DNA of 64,000 bases from Pseudidiomarina indica (GCA_029279945.1 JAJUHK010000002.1:248001-312000), one strand, 5' to 3'. Positions 10,052-19,147 are shown, counted from the stretch's first letter. Translations and numbers: made by a program. Notes: generated by a model from the sequence alone, not told the origin.

Positions 10052-11230
10052 TTACCAAGCGACGACTGGATCAACGTCTGCGTCATAATCGACGCCTTCA
10101 ATTCCAAACCCAAAAAGCTTCAGGAAATCGCTATGGTAACCAGCGTAGTCTGTCAGCTCATGGAAATTCTCTTGCGTCACTTCATCCCACAGCTTTTCAA
10201 TCTTGGCTTGGGTCGCGTCATTCGTCTCCCAACCATTCATCCGCAACCGCCCAGCTTCATCGAGCTCAGGGTTCTCGGCATACAGCGCATCGCGTAATAA
10301 TCGATGGGTCTGCTCAATGCAGCCTTCATGAGTGCCTTCTTCTTTCATGACGCGATAAATCAACGAAATATACAGTGGCATGACTGGAATCGCTGAGCTC
10401 GCTTGCGTCACCAAGGCTTTGAGTGACGACACATAAGCTTCTAACTGGATATCAGTATAGCACTCACGCATGGCCGCAGCGGCTCGGTCTAAATCTTCTT
10501 TCGCTTTCCCTATGGTAGCGTGACCATAAATCGGCCAAGTTAACTTTTTACCAATATAGGTATATGCCGTAGTTTTCGCTTGCGGAGCTAACACACCAGC
10601 AGCATGCAGCGCAGCAATCCAACGTTCCCAATCCTCACCCCCCATCACCTTGATGGTTTGAGCAATTTCATCGTCTGTCGCCGGCTCAAGTGTAATTTCG
10701 GTCACCAAATCTTTATCGGTATGATAGGTTTTGGTGGTATAGGGTTGACCAATAGGTTTCAATGATGAACTGTAGAGTTCGCCGGTCTCTGGGTCTTTCC
10801 GCTTGGGTGACGCTAAGCTGTAAACGACCAAATCAACTTGGCCAAAATCTTCTTTAATGCGTTCGATGACTTCATGTTTCACTTCATCAGAAAAAGCATC
10901 GCCATTAATTGTGTGCGCATACAGACCTTCTTTTTTCGCGGCGGCATGAAATGCTGCGGTGTTGTACCAGCCGGCGGTCGCGGTTTTCTTGTCGCTCGGT
11001 TCTTTCTCAAAACACACGCCCAAGGTTTTCGCGCCAGCACCAAACGCAGCATTGATGCGTGTCGCTAATCCATACCCCGTCGAACAGCCAATCACTAATA
11101 CCCGTTGCGGTACCATGGTCAACGGCGCCTGTTGTTTCACATAATCAATTTGTTGCTGCACGTGAGCAGCACACCCAACTGGATGCGCATTCGTACAAAT
11201 AAATCCCCGAATTTTTGGATGAATAACCAT
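10052..11230 (-). CDS. fabV: Enoyl-ACP/trans-2-enoyl-CoA reductase FabV
   Basis: FabV performs the last reduction of each fatty-acid elongation cycle with NADH. It is the triclosan-insensitive alternative to FabI. The protein has 392 residues. The dinucleotide-binding loop GCSTGYG is at about residues 48-54, and the FabV-specific catalytic pair Tyr-X8-Lys is seen as Y235 and K244 within YGHATIGKAK. The conserved opening IHPKIRGFICTNAHPVGC is intact. It is followed by the nqr operon after 172 bp and is probably transcribed separately. Confidence 0.97.
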   Translation of the reverse strand: MVIHPKIRGFICTNAHPVGCAAHVQQQIDYVKQQAPLTMVPQRVLVIGCSTGYGLATRINAAFGAGAKTLGVCFEKEPSDKKTATAGWYNTAAFHAAAKKEGLYAHTINGDAFSDEVKHEVIERIKEDFGQVDLVVYSLASPKRKDPETGELYSSSLKPIGQPYTTKTYHTDKDLVTEITLEPATDDEIAQTIKVMGGEDWERWIAALHAAGVLAPQAKTTAYTYIGKKLTWPIYGHATIGKAKEDLDRAAAAMRECYTDIQLEAYVSSLKALVTQASSAIPVMPLYISLIYRVMKEEGTHEGCIEQTHRLLRDALYAENPELDEAGRLRMNGWETNDATQAKIEKLWDEVTQENFHELTDYAGYHSDFLKLFGFGIEGVDYDADVDPVVAW

Positions 11231-11312
11231 GCTAATTTTATCCTATCTGTTATCAATCTGACGTCATAGCGGCTAGTGTACCCGACCCCCGCCAGTTAAG
11301 TGATCTGAGCTG

Positions 11313-11633
11313 TTACTGAAGATCTAATTTGCTCCCACCTAAACATTGCGGAGACGCAGGTACAGCCTGTTGTTCTTGCCATTCCGCTGGCGTATATAAA
11401 TGTAATGCCAAGGCATGTAACGGCCCTGTTAACTCAGCGGCCAATAGCCGATGTATCGCACGGTGACGTTGCAGTGCTCGTAACCCATTAAACTGCTCAG
11501 TCACCATCACCACTTTATAATGTGAATCGTTGCTTGGTGTGCCGTGCAGGTGACTCTCATTAATCACCTCAAGGTGAGTCGGCTGAAAATGGTCAATTAA
11601 CTTTGCTTGTAACTGCTGCTGAAATTCAGTCAT
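11313..11633 (-). CDS. bolA: BolA family protein
   Basis: This is a 106-residue BolA-like protein. The core around NESHLHGTPSNDSHYKVVMVTEQFNG carries the histidine region used for iron-sulfur sharing with monothiol glutaredoxins, and ALQRHRAIHRLLAAEL is the family helix. I start at the ATG at 11633, which has a GAGG site; a GTG codon lies immediately before it. It follows the lipoprotein gene by 12 bp and probably forms a two-gene unit with it. Confidence 0.9.
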   Translation of the reverse strand: MTEFQQQLQAKLIDHFQPTHLEVINESHLHGTPSNDSHYKVVMVTEQFNGLRALQRHRAIHRLLAAELTGPLHALALHLYTPAEWQEQQAVPASPQCLGGSKLDLQ

Positions 11634-11645
11634 CACGTCCTCGCC

Positions 11646-12131
11646 TTAACGATACTCTAACGAGCTATAACAAACATGGTGATCGCGCCCGAGTTTCGCA
11701 AATACATCTGCCATATTCGGCGCTGATTCGTGCGCTGGATAAGCCACCCGAAACCATTGTGCCCCAAAATTACCGTAGACTTGATACAATCGCACTTGGT
11801 AGGTTTCATAAAAATAGGCAAGTTGCTCCAACCCTTCCTGACGGTGGCTTGGAAACGATGACGCATCACCCACTAAGCGCCAACGCCGCAGTTCATCAGC
11901 TTCAGCTAACAACGCAGCATTTATCCGATCACGGCAAAAACTTAGTTGAATAATACTGTTGGAAAGTGCCCAGTAGCCCGCTGGTAATTGTTGTTGATCT
12001 AACATAGTGATTGTTTGCAGATGATCTGCTGAGGTGTTGAGCTTAGGCTCGCAGCCCACCAGCAGCAATCCGACGAAAGTCGCAACCACCAAACGCAGAA
12101 ACCTATCGTAAACTGGGGACAACCTTGGCAT
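11646..12131 (-). CDS. Predicted lipoprotein of unknown function
   Basis: I do not recognise this 161-residue protein. From the ATG at 12131 (GGAG seven bases upstream) it has a basic N terminus, a hydrophobic stretch and lipobox LLVGC, so it should be a lipoprotein. The mature part is mostly helical and polar, with CRDRI in the middle and paired aromatic residues in YFYETYQVRLYQVYGNFGAQWF. The frame is open further upstream but that part has no ribosome site. Its close spacing to bolA suggests co-expression but not a function. Confidence 0.7.
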   Translation of the reverse strand: MPRLSPVYDRFLRLVVATFVGLLLVGCEPKLNTSADHLQTITMLDQQQLPAGYWALSNSIIQLSFCRDRINAALLAEADELRRWRLVGDASSFPSHRQEGLEQLAYFYETYQVRLYQVYGNFGAQWFRVAYPAHESAPNMADVFAKLGRDHHVCYSSLEYR

Positions 12132-12410
12132 GTCACAGCTCCAACTCGAAGTTACGGGAGCTGAGAAGTATAACGAGAACTGGTGGGATAAAAAAGAAAG
12201 TTGGAACATCCTTGTTCCAGCGATAGCTTTCAATCCTTGAGCGCCATCCCTCAATCCTTAAATTACAACAATACCAAACAAATCTCATCATTTCAATTAC
12301 ATTTTAATAACATTGATTGCATAATTGATTTATTGGGTTTTTTATTTTTAAAAAATCCTATACGCGCGCGGCCCCGCTCAAAGTTTTTGTAAAAAAACAC
12401 CTGCAGTTGT

Positions 12411-12429
12411 TGATAACAATTCTCATTTG
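12411..12429 (+). promoter_or_regulatory. Fur box 1 upstream of fbpA
   Basis: TGATAACAATTCTCATTTG matches the Fur consensus (inverted TGATAAT/ATTATCA halves) at most positions. It lies about 90 bp before the fbpA start, where it could block transcription when iron is plentiful. Confidence 0.7.
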
Positions 12430-12452
12430 CGTCAAAATATTCGTGAGAAACA

Positions 12453-12475
12453 AATGCGAATCAATATCGTTCATT
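12453..12475 (+). promoter_or_regulatory. Fur box 2 upstream of fbpA
   Basis: This second imperfect palindrome has outer halves AATG and CATT around a GAATCA/TATCGTT core, matching the Fur pattern. It is centred 42 bp downstream of the first box, suggesting cooperative Fur binding across the promoter. Confidence 0.6.
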
Positions 12476-12519
12476 GTTTTTTTTCGATATACTGCAATCA
12501 AACCAACGAGGTAGTCCCG

Positions 12520-13548
12520 ATGAGTTCAAGCACGTTACGCAAATTACTAACAGTGACTGTCGTTGCCGCTAGTTTAACCGCTTCGTTCGCTGAAGCCGCA
12601 ACCGTTAATCTGTATTCAGCGCGCAAAGAAGCACTGATCAAGCCTTTACTGGATAAATTCACAGCCGAAACTGGCATTGAAGTTCGTTTGCTGACCGGGG
12701 GTGGCGACGCTCTCTTAGCACGACTTCAAAACGAAGGTGCTAACACCCCCGCCGATTTGTTTTTAACCGTTGATGCAGGCAACCTGCACCGTGCAGCTGA
12801 AGCTGGCGTATTCCAACCTATTACTGCACCACATCTATTAGAAGCAGTGCCATCACATTTAGTGGGCGGCGATCAGCTCTGGGTTGGCTTAAGCTTACGG
12901 GCGCGGCCAATTTTCTATAACCCAGAGCGCGTAGACCCAAGCCAACTCACCGGCTATGAAGATTTAGCCAAGCCAGAATGGAAGAAAAACGTTTGCATTC
13001 GTTCATCCGATAACATCTATAATCAATCGCTTACTGCAGCACTCATAGAGCATTGGGGTGAAGAAAAAACTGAAGCCTGGGCTAAAGGTCTGGTTAGCAA
13101 CCTCGCTAAACCACCGGTTGGCGGTGACCGTGATCAGCTCAAAGCGGCGGCAGCAGGAGTCTGTGATTTAGCCGTATCGAACACCTACTACTTCGGTTTG
13201 ATGCAAAATAGTGATGATGCGGCTGAGCGCGAAATCACCACTAAACTGAAAATCTTCTGGCCTAACCAAGACAGCTTCGGCACCCACGTTAACGTTTCTG
13301 GTATTGGTCTCACCAAATACGCCAAGCACAAAAATGAAGCGAAACAGCTCATCGAGTTTTTGCTGTCAGAAGATTCACAAGCGTGGTATGCCGCAGCAAA
13401 CAGCGAATATCCAGCAGTTAGCAGCGCCAAGTGGAGCGAAACGCTGATTGGCTGGGGTGAGTTCAAAGCCGATGACTTACCTATGCGTTATTTAGGTGAG
13501 AACAACGCGACTGCGGTGAAACTGATGAACCGCGCTGGCTGGCGGTAA
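12520..13548 (+). CDS. fbpA: Ferric iron ABC transporter, periplasmic binding protein (FbpA/FutA type)
   Basis: This solute-binding protein delivers Fe3+ to the FbpB permease. It has 342 residues. A signal peptide ends near SFAEA, and the mature protein begins TVNLYSARKE, the typical transferrin-like iron-binder opening. The tyrosine pair in NTYYFG near the middle corresponds to the iron-binding tyrosines. The ATG at 12520 has a GAGG site; the frame is open about 30 codons further upstream but overlaps the Fur boxes. Its stop overlaps the permease start (TAATG). Confidence 0.94.
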   Translation: MSSSTLRKLLTVTVVAASLTASFAEAATVNLYSARKEALIKPLLDKFTAETGIEVRLLTGGGDALLARLQNEGANTPADLFLTVDAGNLHRAAEAGVFQPITAPHLLEAVPSHLVGGDQLWVGLSLRARPIFYNPERVDPSQLTGYEDLAKPEWKKNVCIRSSDNIYNQSLTAALIEHWGEEKTEAWAKGLVSNLAKPPVGGDRDQLKAAAAGVCDLAVSNTYYFGLMQNSDDAAEREITTKLKIFWPNQDSFGTHVNVSGIGLTKYAKHKNEAKQLIEFLLSEDSQAWYAAANSEYPAVSSAKWSETLIGWGEFKADDLPMRYLGENNATAVKLMNRAGWR

Positions 13549-15218
13549 TGCGGTACAGTAGCTGGCGTCAACTAACGCTGATCACAACGGCCGTCATCAT
13601 TGGCGTGCCGTTGCTGATTATTTGTTGGTCGATGCTCCAGCTACTATGGACTGATGATCTCAGTACCTTAAGTCATTTGTGGGACACGGTCGTTCCTGAA
13701 TACATTCGCCATTCACTTATTTTATTAGTCGGGGTTGCTGTTGGGGTGGTGGTACTCGGCGTCAGTACCGCTTGGCTTACCACCGCCTGTCGTTTCCCTG
13801 GCCAGCGATTACTCAGTTGGGCATTACTTTTACCATTAGCAGTACCTGCCTATATTGTCGCCTACACCTATACCGGTATGTTTGATTATGCAGGCCCTTT
13901 CCAAACTGCATTACGCGATTGGTTCGATTGGGGCTATGGTGATTACTGGTTCCCTGAAGTTCGCAGTCTCGGCGGTGCTATTGTGGTGCTGAGCTTAGTC
14001 CTCTTTCCCTATGTTTATTTGATTACCCGTGCGACCTTTATCCAACAATCTGCCACTACCCTTGAAGCGGGTCGTAGTTTGGGGCTAAGCCCGTGGCAAT
14101 GTTTCTTCCGCTTAGCGCTACCATTAGCACGCCCAGCCATTGTTACAGGAACCACGCTCGCCTTAATGGAAACCTTGGCTGATTACGGTACCGTTCAGCA
14201 CTTTGGCGTCACGACCTTTACCACTGGAATTTTTCGTACCTGGTATGGCTTAGGTGACCTCATGGGTGCACTGCAGTTGGCGGGCATGCTGCTCGTTGCT
14301 GTCATGGCATTGATTTTTATTGAGCGCCGCTCACGCCGCCAAGCGCGTTACGACCAGCGCAATCCACGCCCGGCCACTGCGTTTGTACTACGCGGCTGGC
14401 GCGCGTTAGGAGCCAGCTTATTATGCTGGTTGCCGTTATTATGTGGTTTTGTCTTACCAGCGTTACAACTTACCCTGTGGTCGATTGAGCGCGCCGCAGT
14501 ATGGCAGGATCCTGACTTCTGGCAATTGACTTTTAATAGTTTCACCCTCGCTGTGTGCGCCGCCGTGCTTATCGTTATCATGGCACTGTGGTTAGCCTAC
14601 GGGCGCCGTCAAATTCCTACCCGTGCCGTGCGTACCAGCGTGGCATTTGCTGGCATGGGTTACGCTATTCCAGGGCTTGTCATTGCCGTCGGTTTGATGG
14701 TATTTCTCACCAGTATCGATCAGGTTATTATCACGGTAAGTGAACAATGGTTTAATTACAATCCGGGCTTACTGCTCTCAGGCACGCTGGTGGCATTGCT
14801 CTTTGCCTATAGCGTCAGATTTTTAAGTGTATCATTGCAGACGATTCAAGCTGGGCTCGGTGAAATTCGCCCGAGCATGGATGAAGCAGCACAAATTCAA
14901 GGCTACTCGCCATTGCAAGTATTGCGCAAAATACATTTACCGCTATTGCGCCCCAGTGTGTTCACCGCGTTGATTCTGGTCGGCGTGGATGTGCTCAAAG
15001 AGCTGCCGGCCACCTTAGTATTGCGTCCCTTTGATTTTAATACGCTCGCCGTCCGCGCCTATGAGATGGCCGGTGATGAACGCCTTGCCGATGCAGGACC
15101 ACCGGCATTAATGATGGTGTTAGTCGGGTTAATTCCCGTCATTTTGTTATCCCGTGCGATGCTTAAATCGCAGCAAGCAGCATTAAAGGAGCAAGAGTTT
15201 GTCCCGGTTACAGCTTGA
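13548..15218 (+). CDS. fbpB: Ferric iron ABC transporter, permease (FbpB)
   Basis: This 556-residue inner-membrane permease has about twelve helices arranged as two homologous halves. Each half carries an EAA-type loop that docks with the ATPase: EAGRSLGLSPWQCFFRLALP in the first and DEAAQIQGYSPLQVLRKIHLP in the second. The fused two-domain form is normal for FbpB. It overlaps fbpA by one base and fbpC by 20 bp, so translation is coupled. Confidence 0.95.
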   Translation: MRYSSWRQLTLITTAVIIGVPLLIICWSMLQLLWTDDLSTLSHLWDTVVPEYIRHSLILLVGVAVGVVVLGVSTAWLTTACRFPGQRLLSWALLLPLAVPAYIVAYTYTGMFDYAGPFQTALRDWFDWGYGDYWFPEVRSLGGAIVVLSLVLFPYVYLITRATFIQQSATTLEAGRSLGLSPWQCFFRLALPLARPAIVTGTTLALMETLADYGTVQHFGVTTFTTGIFRTWYGLGDLMGALQLAGMLLVAVMALIFIERRSRRQARYDQRNPRPATAFVLRGWRALGASLLCWLPLLCGFVLPALQLTLWSIERAAVWQDPDFWQLTFNSFTLAVCAAVLIVIMALWLAYGRRQIPTRAVRTSVAFAGMGYAIPGLVIAVGLMVFLTSIDQVIITVSEQWFNYNPGLLLSGTLVALLFAYSVRFLSVSLQTIQAGLGEIRPSMDEAAQIQGYSPLQVLRKIHLPLLRPSVFTALILVGVDVLKELPATLVLRPFDFNTLAVRAYEMAGDERLADAGPPALMMVLVGLIPVILLSRAMLKSQQAALKEQEFVPVTA

Positions 15219-16323
15219 TAGCATCAATGTCAGTTTTGGCGATGTCCATATCGTTCGTGACGTCTCCTTAGATTTACAACAAGGGGAAATTGGCTGCCTG
15301 CTTGGCCCAAGTGGCTGTGGGAAAACCACGTTATTGCGCAGTATTGCTGGGTTTCAAACGCTCCAATCGGGTACTATCCAAATTGATGACTCACTGGTAT
15401 CCAACCAAACCGTAAACGTCGCGCCAGAGCTACGCGGGGTTGGTATGGTGTTCCAAGATTTTGCCTTATTCCCCCACTTGAACGTGGCCGACAACATTAG
15501 TTTTGGCATGCGTAAAGCCAGCGCCAGTGAGCGTCGTGCACGCGTCGAAGAGTTGTTAAATCGCATTGGCTTACCCGGTTATCAAAAGCGTTTTCCGCAC
15601 GAACTGTCTGGTGGCCAACAGCAACGCGTGGCGCTTGCCCGAGCGTTAGCACCGCGCCCTCGCCTGTTACTGCTCGATGAACCCTTTTCCAGTCTCGATG
15701 CTGAGTTGCGTGAACGTTTAGCAGTTGAAGTTCGTGAATTATTGAAAAAAGAAAATATTACCGCGTTGTTGGTCACCCACGATCAACATGAAGCTTTCGC
15801 CATGGCTGATAAAGCGGGCGTGATGTACCAAGGCGAACTGTTGCAATGGGATACCCCATACCAGCTATATCATCAACCTAAACACCAGTTGGTTGCTGAC
15901 TTCATTGGCCATGGCGTGTTGCTGCAAGGCATCGTCAACGACGACGCCTCGTTAACCTCGCCCTTGGGCCAATTATCACACCCTAGCCTATTAGATATCG
16001 ACGCCGGCACTCGAGTGAGTTTCTTGGTACGTCCCGATGACATCGTGCCCGACCCAACATCACGGTTACGGGCCACGGTCAAAGCGCGTGGCTTTCGTGG
16101 CGCTCACAACCTGTATACCGTTGAATTACCCGGTGGTATCGAGTTGTTGACGCTCAGTCCATCCCATGAGCAGTTTCAAGTTGGTGCTAACATTGGTTTA
16201 CGCCCAGAACTCGATCATCTCGTTATTTTTGCCGCGAACTTATGTGAGTTGCCTGGCTTCTATGACCAAGCCCCAACGGTACAACCATTACCAGCAGTTA
16301 TTCCGAAGGCTCAAACAGCCTAG
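15199..16323 (+). CDS. fbpC: Ferric iron ABC transporter, ATP-binding protein (FbpC)
   Basis: This 374-residue ATPase energises the importer. The Walker A GPSGCGKTT, signature LSGGQQQR, Walker B LLLLDEPF and H-loop VTHDQHEA are all present. A C-terminal TOBE-like regulatory region follows from about residue 240. I use the TTG at 15199, which is eight bases after AAGGAG. The first codons lie inside fbpB. Confidence 0.95.
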   Translation: MSRLQLDSINVSFGDVHIVRDVSLDLQQGEIGCLLGPSGCGKTTLLRSIAGFQTLQSGTIQIDDSLVSNQTVNVAPELRGVGMVFQDFALFPHLNVADNISFGMRKASASERRARVEELLNRIGLPGYQKRFPHELSGGQQQRVALARALAPRPRLLLLDEPFSSLDAELRERLAVEVRELLKKENITALLVTHDQHEAFAMADKAGVMYQGELLQWDTPYQLYHQPKHQLVADFIGHGVLLQGIVNDDASLTSPLGQLSHPSLLDIDAGTRVSFLVRPDDIVPDPTSRLRATVKARGFRGAHNLYTVELPGGIELLTLSPSHEQFQVGANIGLRPELDHLVIFAANLCELPGFYDQAPTVQPLPAVIPKAQTA

Positions 16324-16389
16324 CAGTCGGTGAGTTCTTCAAGTTAGAATAACCTCCGTTACATTGCTAACTCATATATAAGGAACGCT

Positions 16390-17352
16390 ATGTTACTTGC
16401 AATTGCCGCCATTGTTGGTGGATTAATTTTACTGGTATGGAGCGCTGATCGCTTTGTTGATGGCGCTGCCGCCACCGCGAATCATTTAGGTATGCCACCT
16501 TTATTGATCGGTCTAATCGTCATTGGGTTTGGTACCTCAGCGCCCGAGATGATGGTGTCTGCGTTAGCGTCATTAAACGGTAATCCTGGCATCGCTTTAG
16601 GGAATGCCTTTGGCTCAAATATCACCAACATTGCCTTAATATTAGGTACCACCGCCGTTATCGCTCCAATTTTGGTCACCAGCAGCGTCATTAAACGCGA
16701 GGCACCTATCCTTATTGCGCTGACCTTGTTAGCGTTATGGCCACTCGTTGATGGTGTTATCTCCACCCATGAAGCCTGGACGTTATTGGCAATTTTTGCA
16801 TTTTATCTTGGTTGGACTGTCTATAGTGGCATGACAAACGGTGCTGATAGTTTGACTGAAGATGTCACTGCGCCCTCGCTAAGCCCACTCGCAGCATGGA
16901 TTTGGCTAGTATTGGGGCTAGCATTACTGGTGCTTAGCTCACGAATTCTGGTGTGGGGTGCCGTAGAAGTTGCAACAGCATTAGGCATCAGCGACCTTAT
17001 TATCGGCCTCACCGTCGTGGCCGTTGGCACATCATTGCCTGAGCTTGCGTCAGCCATTGCTGCCATCCGCAAAAACGAGCATGACCTTGCCATTGGTAAT
17101 ATTATTGGCTCTAACATCTTCAACACTCTCGCTGTCGTAGGGATTGCTGGTGTCATTAGCCCTATTAACCTAGAGTCAGAGGTTATTTCACGTGACTGGA
17201 GCGTGATGATGGGGCTTACCCTGATGTTGATGCTATTTGCGTTCCGTCCGAATAATCGACCCAACCGGATCAACCGTGTGCATGGCGCTATTTTCCTCGC
17301 CTGCTACATTGGTTATACCGCCTACCTGATTTATAGTGGATTTAACGCATGA
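16390..17352 (+). CDS. Calcium/sodium antiporter of the CaCA family (YrbG type)
   Basis: This 320-residue membrane protein has about ten helices in two inverted repeats. Both alpha repeats are clear: GFGTSAPEMMVS with GNAFGSNITN in the first half, and AVGTSLPELASA with GNIIGSNIFN in the second. The acidic residues of these motifs bind the cation. The likely reaction is exchange of Ca2+ for Na+ across the inner membrane. Its stop overlaps the following gene by four bases (ATGA). Confidence 0.92.
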   Translation: MLLAIAAIVGGLILLVWSADRFVDGAAATANHLGMPPLLIGLIVIGFGTSAPEMMVSALASLNGNPGIALGNAFGSNITNIALILGTTAVIAPILVTSSVIKREAPILIALTLLALWPLVDGVISTHEAWTLLAIFAFYLGWTVYSGMTNGADSLTEDVTAPSLSPLAAWIWLVLGLALLVLSSRILVWGAVEVATALGISDLIIGLTVVAVGTSLPELASAIAAIRKNEHDLAIGNIIGSNIFNTLAVVGIAGVISPINLESEVISRDWSVMMGLTLMLMLFAFRPNNRPNRINRVHGAIFLACYIGYTAYLIYSGFNA

Positions 17353-17795
17353 GCCCCATGTCACAACATCAGGCCCACCGCCTCGGTTTACTTGGTCTAG
17401 TGCCGATTGTAGTATTTGCCGTACTGGCATTGCTAGATATATGTAGTCAATTGGCCATCGAGCTCACCATTGTATACAGTGCCATGCTCCTTAGTTTTCT
17501 AGGGGGCATTCACTGGGGCTTATGTATGCGTACCCGCACCGATGACGATCAGCAGCGTCAATTAAAATGGGCGCTCGTCCCCATCATCGCCGGCTTGCTC
17601 ATTATTCTCAGCGGGCGAATCGTTTCGATGGCATATCCTACGATTCTCGTTCTTAGCCTGTTAGCATTGTTGCATCTATTCTGGTTTAACTACGAGCGAC
17701 GCAACCTAGCAAGCGAAGCTTGGTATCTCGATATGCGAGCACGCCAAACCTTCACTATTGTCGCGCTGCACGTGGTGGTTATTATCATTCATTAG
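17349..17795 (+). CDS. DUF3429 membrane protein (TMEM69-like)
   Basis: This 148-residue protein has about four to five hydrophobic helices and the family segment YSAMLLSFLGGIHWGL. The family is widespread in proteobacteria and has a mitochondrial homologue (TMEM69), but its biochemical role is unknown. It is translationally coupled to the antiporter gene through an ATGA overlap. A second ATG three codons in (17358) is an alternative start. Confidence 0.82.
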   Translation: MSPMSQHQAHRLGLLGLVPIVVFAVLALLDICSQLAIELTIVYSAMLLSFLGGIHWGLCMRTRTDDDQQRQLKWALVPIIAGLLIILSGRIVSMAYPTILVLSLLALLHLFWFNYERRNLASEAWYLDMRARQTFTIVALHVVVIIIH

Positions 17796-17822
17796 GTCGG
17801 TAACGCCGCCCGATAAAGTTAT

Positions 17823-17837
17823 TGCGAATCATTCTTG
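17823..17837 (+). promoter_or_regulatory. Possible Fur box upstream of bfd
   Basis: TGCGAATCATTCTTG, preceded by T, matches about 10 of 15 positions of the 7-1-7 Fur motif. It lies about 40 bp before bfd, a gene repressed by Fur in other gammaproteobacteria. Confidence 0.4.
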
Positions 17838-17877
17838 TTTACGTTATCATTTGCTCAGTTGTGTTATGGAGCAAATT

Positions 17878-18102
17878 ATGTACGTTTGTTTATGTAAAGG
17901 GGTCACCGATAAAACCATTCGACGCGCTGTCGATAATGGCCTCAACAGCATGCGTGAACTGCGCCAAGAATTCGGTGTCGGTGGTCAGTGTGGATGTTGT
18001 ACCCAGTGCGCCAAAGAAGTGCTCCAACAAGCTGTCACCGCCCGTAACGCCGCCCTTTTGCAATCTGAAGGTTTATTACCGGTCGAAGTATGCTACGCTT
18101 AA
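17878..18102 (+). CDS. bfd: Bacterioferritin-associated ferredoxin
   Basis: Bfd is a small 2Fe-2S protein that passes electrons to bacterioferritin haem to release stored iron. It has 74 residues. The four ligand cysteines form the family pattern CLC near the N terminus and CGCC in the middle; two further cysteines are present. The ATG at 17878 has GGAG seven bases upstream; the frame is open earlier but overlaps the DUF3429 gene. It is followed directly by the two bacterioferritin genes. Confidence 0.95.
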   Translation: MYVCLCKGVTDKTIRRAVDNGLNSMRELRQEFGVGGQCGCCTQCAKEVLQQAVTARNAALLQSEGLLPVEVCYA

Positions 18103-18135
18103 GCTGTTCGATTTATACAGCTAGGAGTTGTAGCA

Positions 18136-18609
18136 ATGCATGGCGATCGCAAAGTAATACAAGAACTTAATCGCATCTTAACCCGCAAGCTCACTGCCAT
18201 TAACCAGTATTTTCTACATGCTCGGATGTACAAAAACTGGGGCTTTGGTGAACTCAACAGCACCATCTACAAAGCTTCCATTCACGAAATGAAACACGCC
18301 GATGACATCATCGAGCGGATCCTGTTTCTCGGCGGACTGCCAAATTTACAAGAACTAGGCAAACTCTATATTGGTGAAGAGCCTCATGAAATGTTAGGGC
18401 TCGACCACAAAGTTCAGCTCGCTGACGTGCTCGCCATTCGTGACGCCATCGCCATCTGCGAGCAAGCACAAGATTATGTCAGCCGCGATGAACTAACAGA
18501 AATCCTTGAGCAACAAGAAGAGCATCTTGACTGGCTGGAAACCCAACTAGGTCTTATTGACAGTATTGGTTTGCCGAAATACCTTCAATCAAAATTAACG
18601 AGCGAGTAA
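18136..18609 (+). CDS. Bacterioferritin subunit retaining the haem ligand but lacking ferroxidase ligands
   Basis: This 157-residue four-helix ferritin-like subunit keeps haem-ligand M52, with E51, H54, H130 and Y25. Three ferroxidase carboxylates are changed when numbered by family convention: position 18 is Lys, 94 is Gln and 127 is Gln. It should therefore bind haem at the subunit interface but not build a working di-iron centre by itself. Comparable specialised subunits exist in two-gene bacterioferritins of Neisseria and Pseudomonas. It probably assembles with the product of the next gene, which starts 5 bp downstream. Confidence 0.93.
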   Translation: MHGDRKVIQELNRILTRKLTAINQYFLHARMYKNWGFGELNSTIYKASIHEMKHADDIIERILFLGGLPNLQELGKLYIGEEPHEMLGLDHKVQLADVLAIRDAIAICEQAQDYVSRDELTEILEQQEEHLDWLETQLGLIDSIGLPKYLQSKLTSE

Positions 18610-18614
18610 CGATC

Positions 18615-19091
18615 ATGACCCACGTACAGAATCAGGCCATTGTTGAGCAACTCAATCAATTACTAGCGATTGAATTAACCTCGATTGATCAATACCTCGC
18701 GCATTCGCGCATCTACGAAGACCAAGGCTTAGATAAGCTTTACGACCGTATTAATCACGAAGTGGATGATGAACGCAGCCACGCTGATTTACTTATTCGC
18801 AGAATTTTATTCTTAGGCGGCACGCCGAATTTATCGCAACGCATTCAACACACGATAGCCAGCGATGTCCCAACCATGTTGCGCCATGACTTAGCCATGG
18901 AGGAAGGAAACGCCCGCGCCTTGCGTAATGCGATTAAATTCTGCGAACAAGAAGGAGATTTCGTAACGCGTGACATGCTCATCGGAATTTTAAAAGACAC
19001 CGAGGAAGATCACGCCTACTGGCTACGCCAGCAACTTGAACTGATCGACAAGCTCGGCTTGGCCTTGTATTTGCAAGCGCAAATCTGCTAA
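18615..19091 (+). CDS. Bacterioferritin subunit with intact ferroxidase centre, lacking the haem methionine
   Basis: This 158-residue subunit has the complete di-iron ligand set. With a local offset of +2 to +3 the residues are E20, E53, H56, E96, E130 and H133. The haem-binding methionine is replaced by Arg (R54 in DDERSH). It is the functional complement of the upstream subunit: this one oxidises Fe2+, the other anchors haem. The two genes are five bases apart and follow bfd, making a compact iron storage and release unit. Confidence 0.93.
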   Translation: MTHVQNQAIVEQLNQLLAIELTSIDQYLAHSRIYEDQGLDKLYDRINHEVDDERSHADLLIRRILFLGGTPNLSQRIQHTIASDVPTMLRHDLAMEEGNARALRNAIKFCEQEGDFVTRDMLIGILKDTEEDHAYWLRQQLELIDKLGLALYLQAQIC

Positions 19092-19147
19092 GTTTTTATC
19101 AATTTTAATCTCTGGCATCGTTACTCCGTTCCGAGAAACCATGAAAT

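Larger units (their letters stand above)
12132..12519. promoter_or_regulatory. Intergenic region holding the fbpA promoter and the divergent lipoprotein-bolA promoter
   Basis: This 388-bp gap lies between divergent genes. It is AT-rich at 12270-12360 and contains two Fur-like palindromes near fbpA, listed separately. No open frame with homology was found in it. A GC-rich stretch (CGCGCGGCCCCGC at about 12363) interrupts the AT-rich DNA. Confidence 0.6.
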
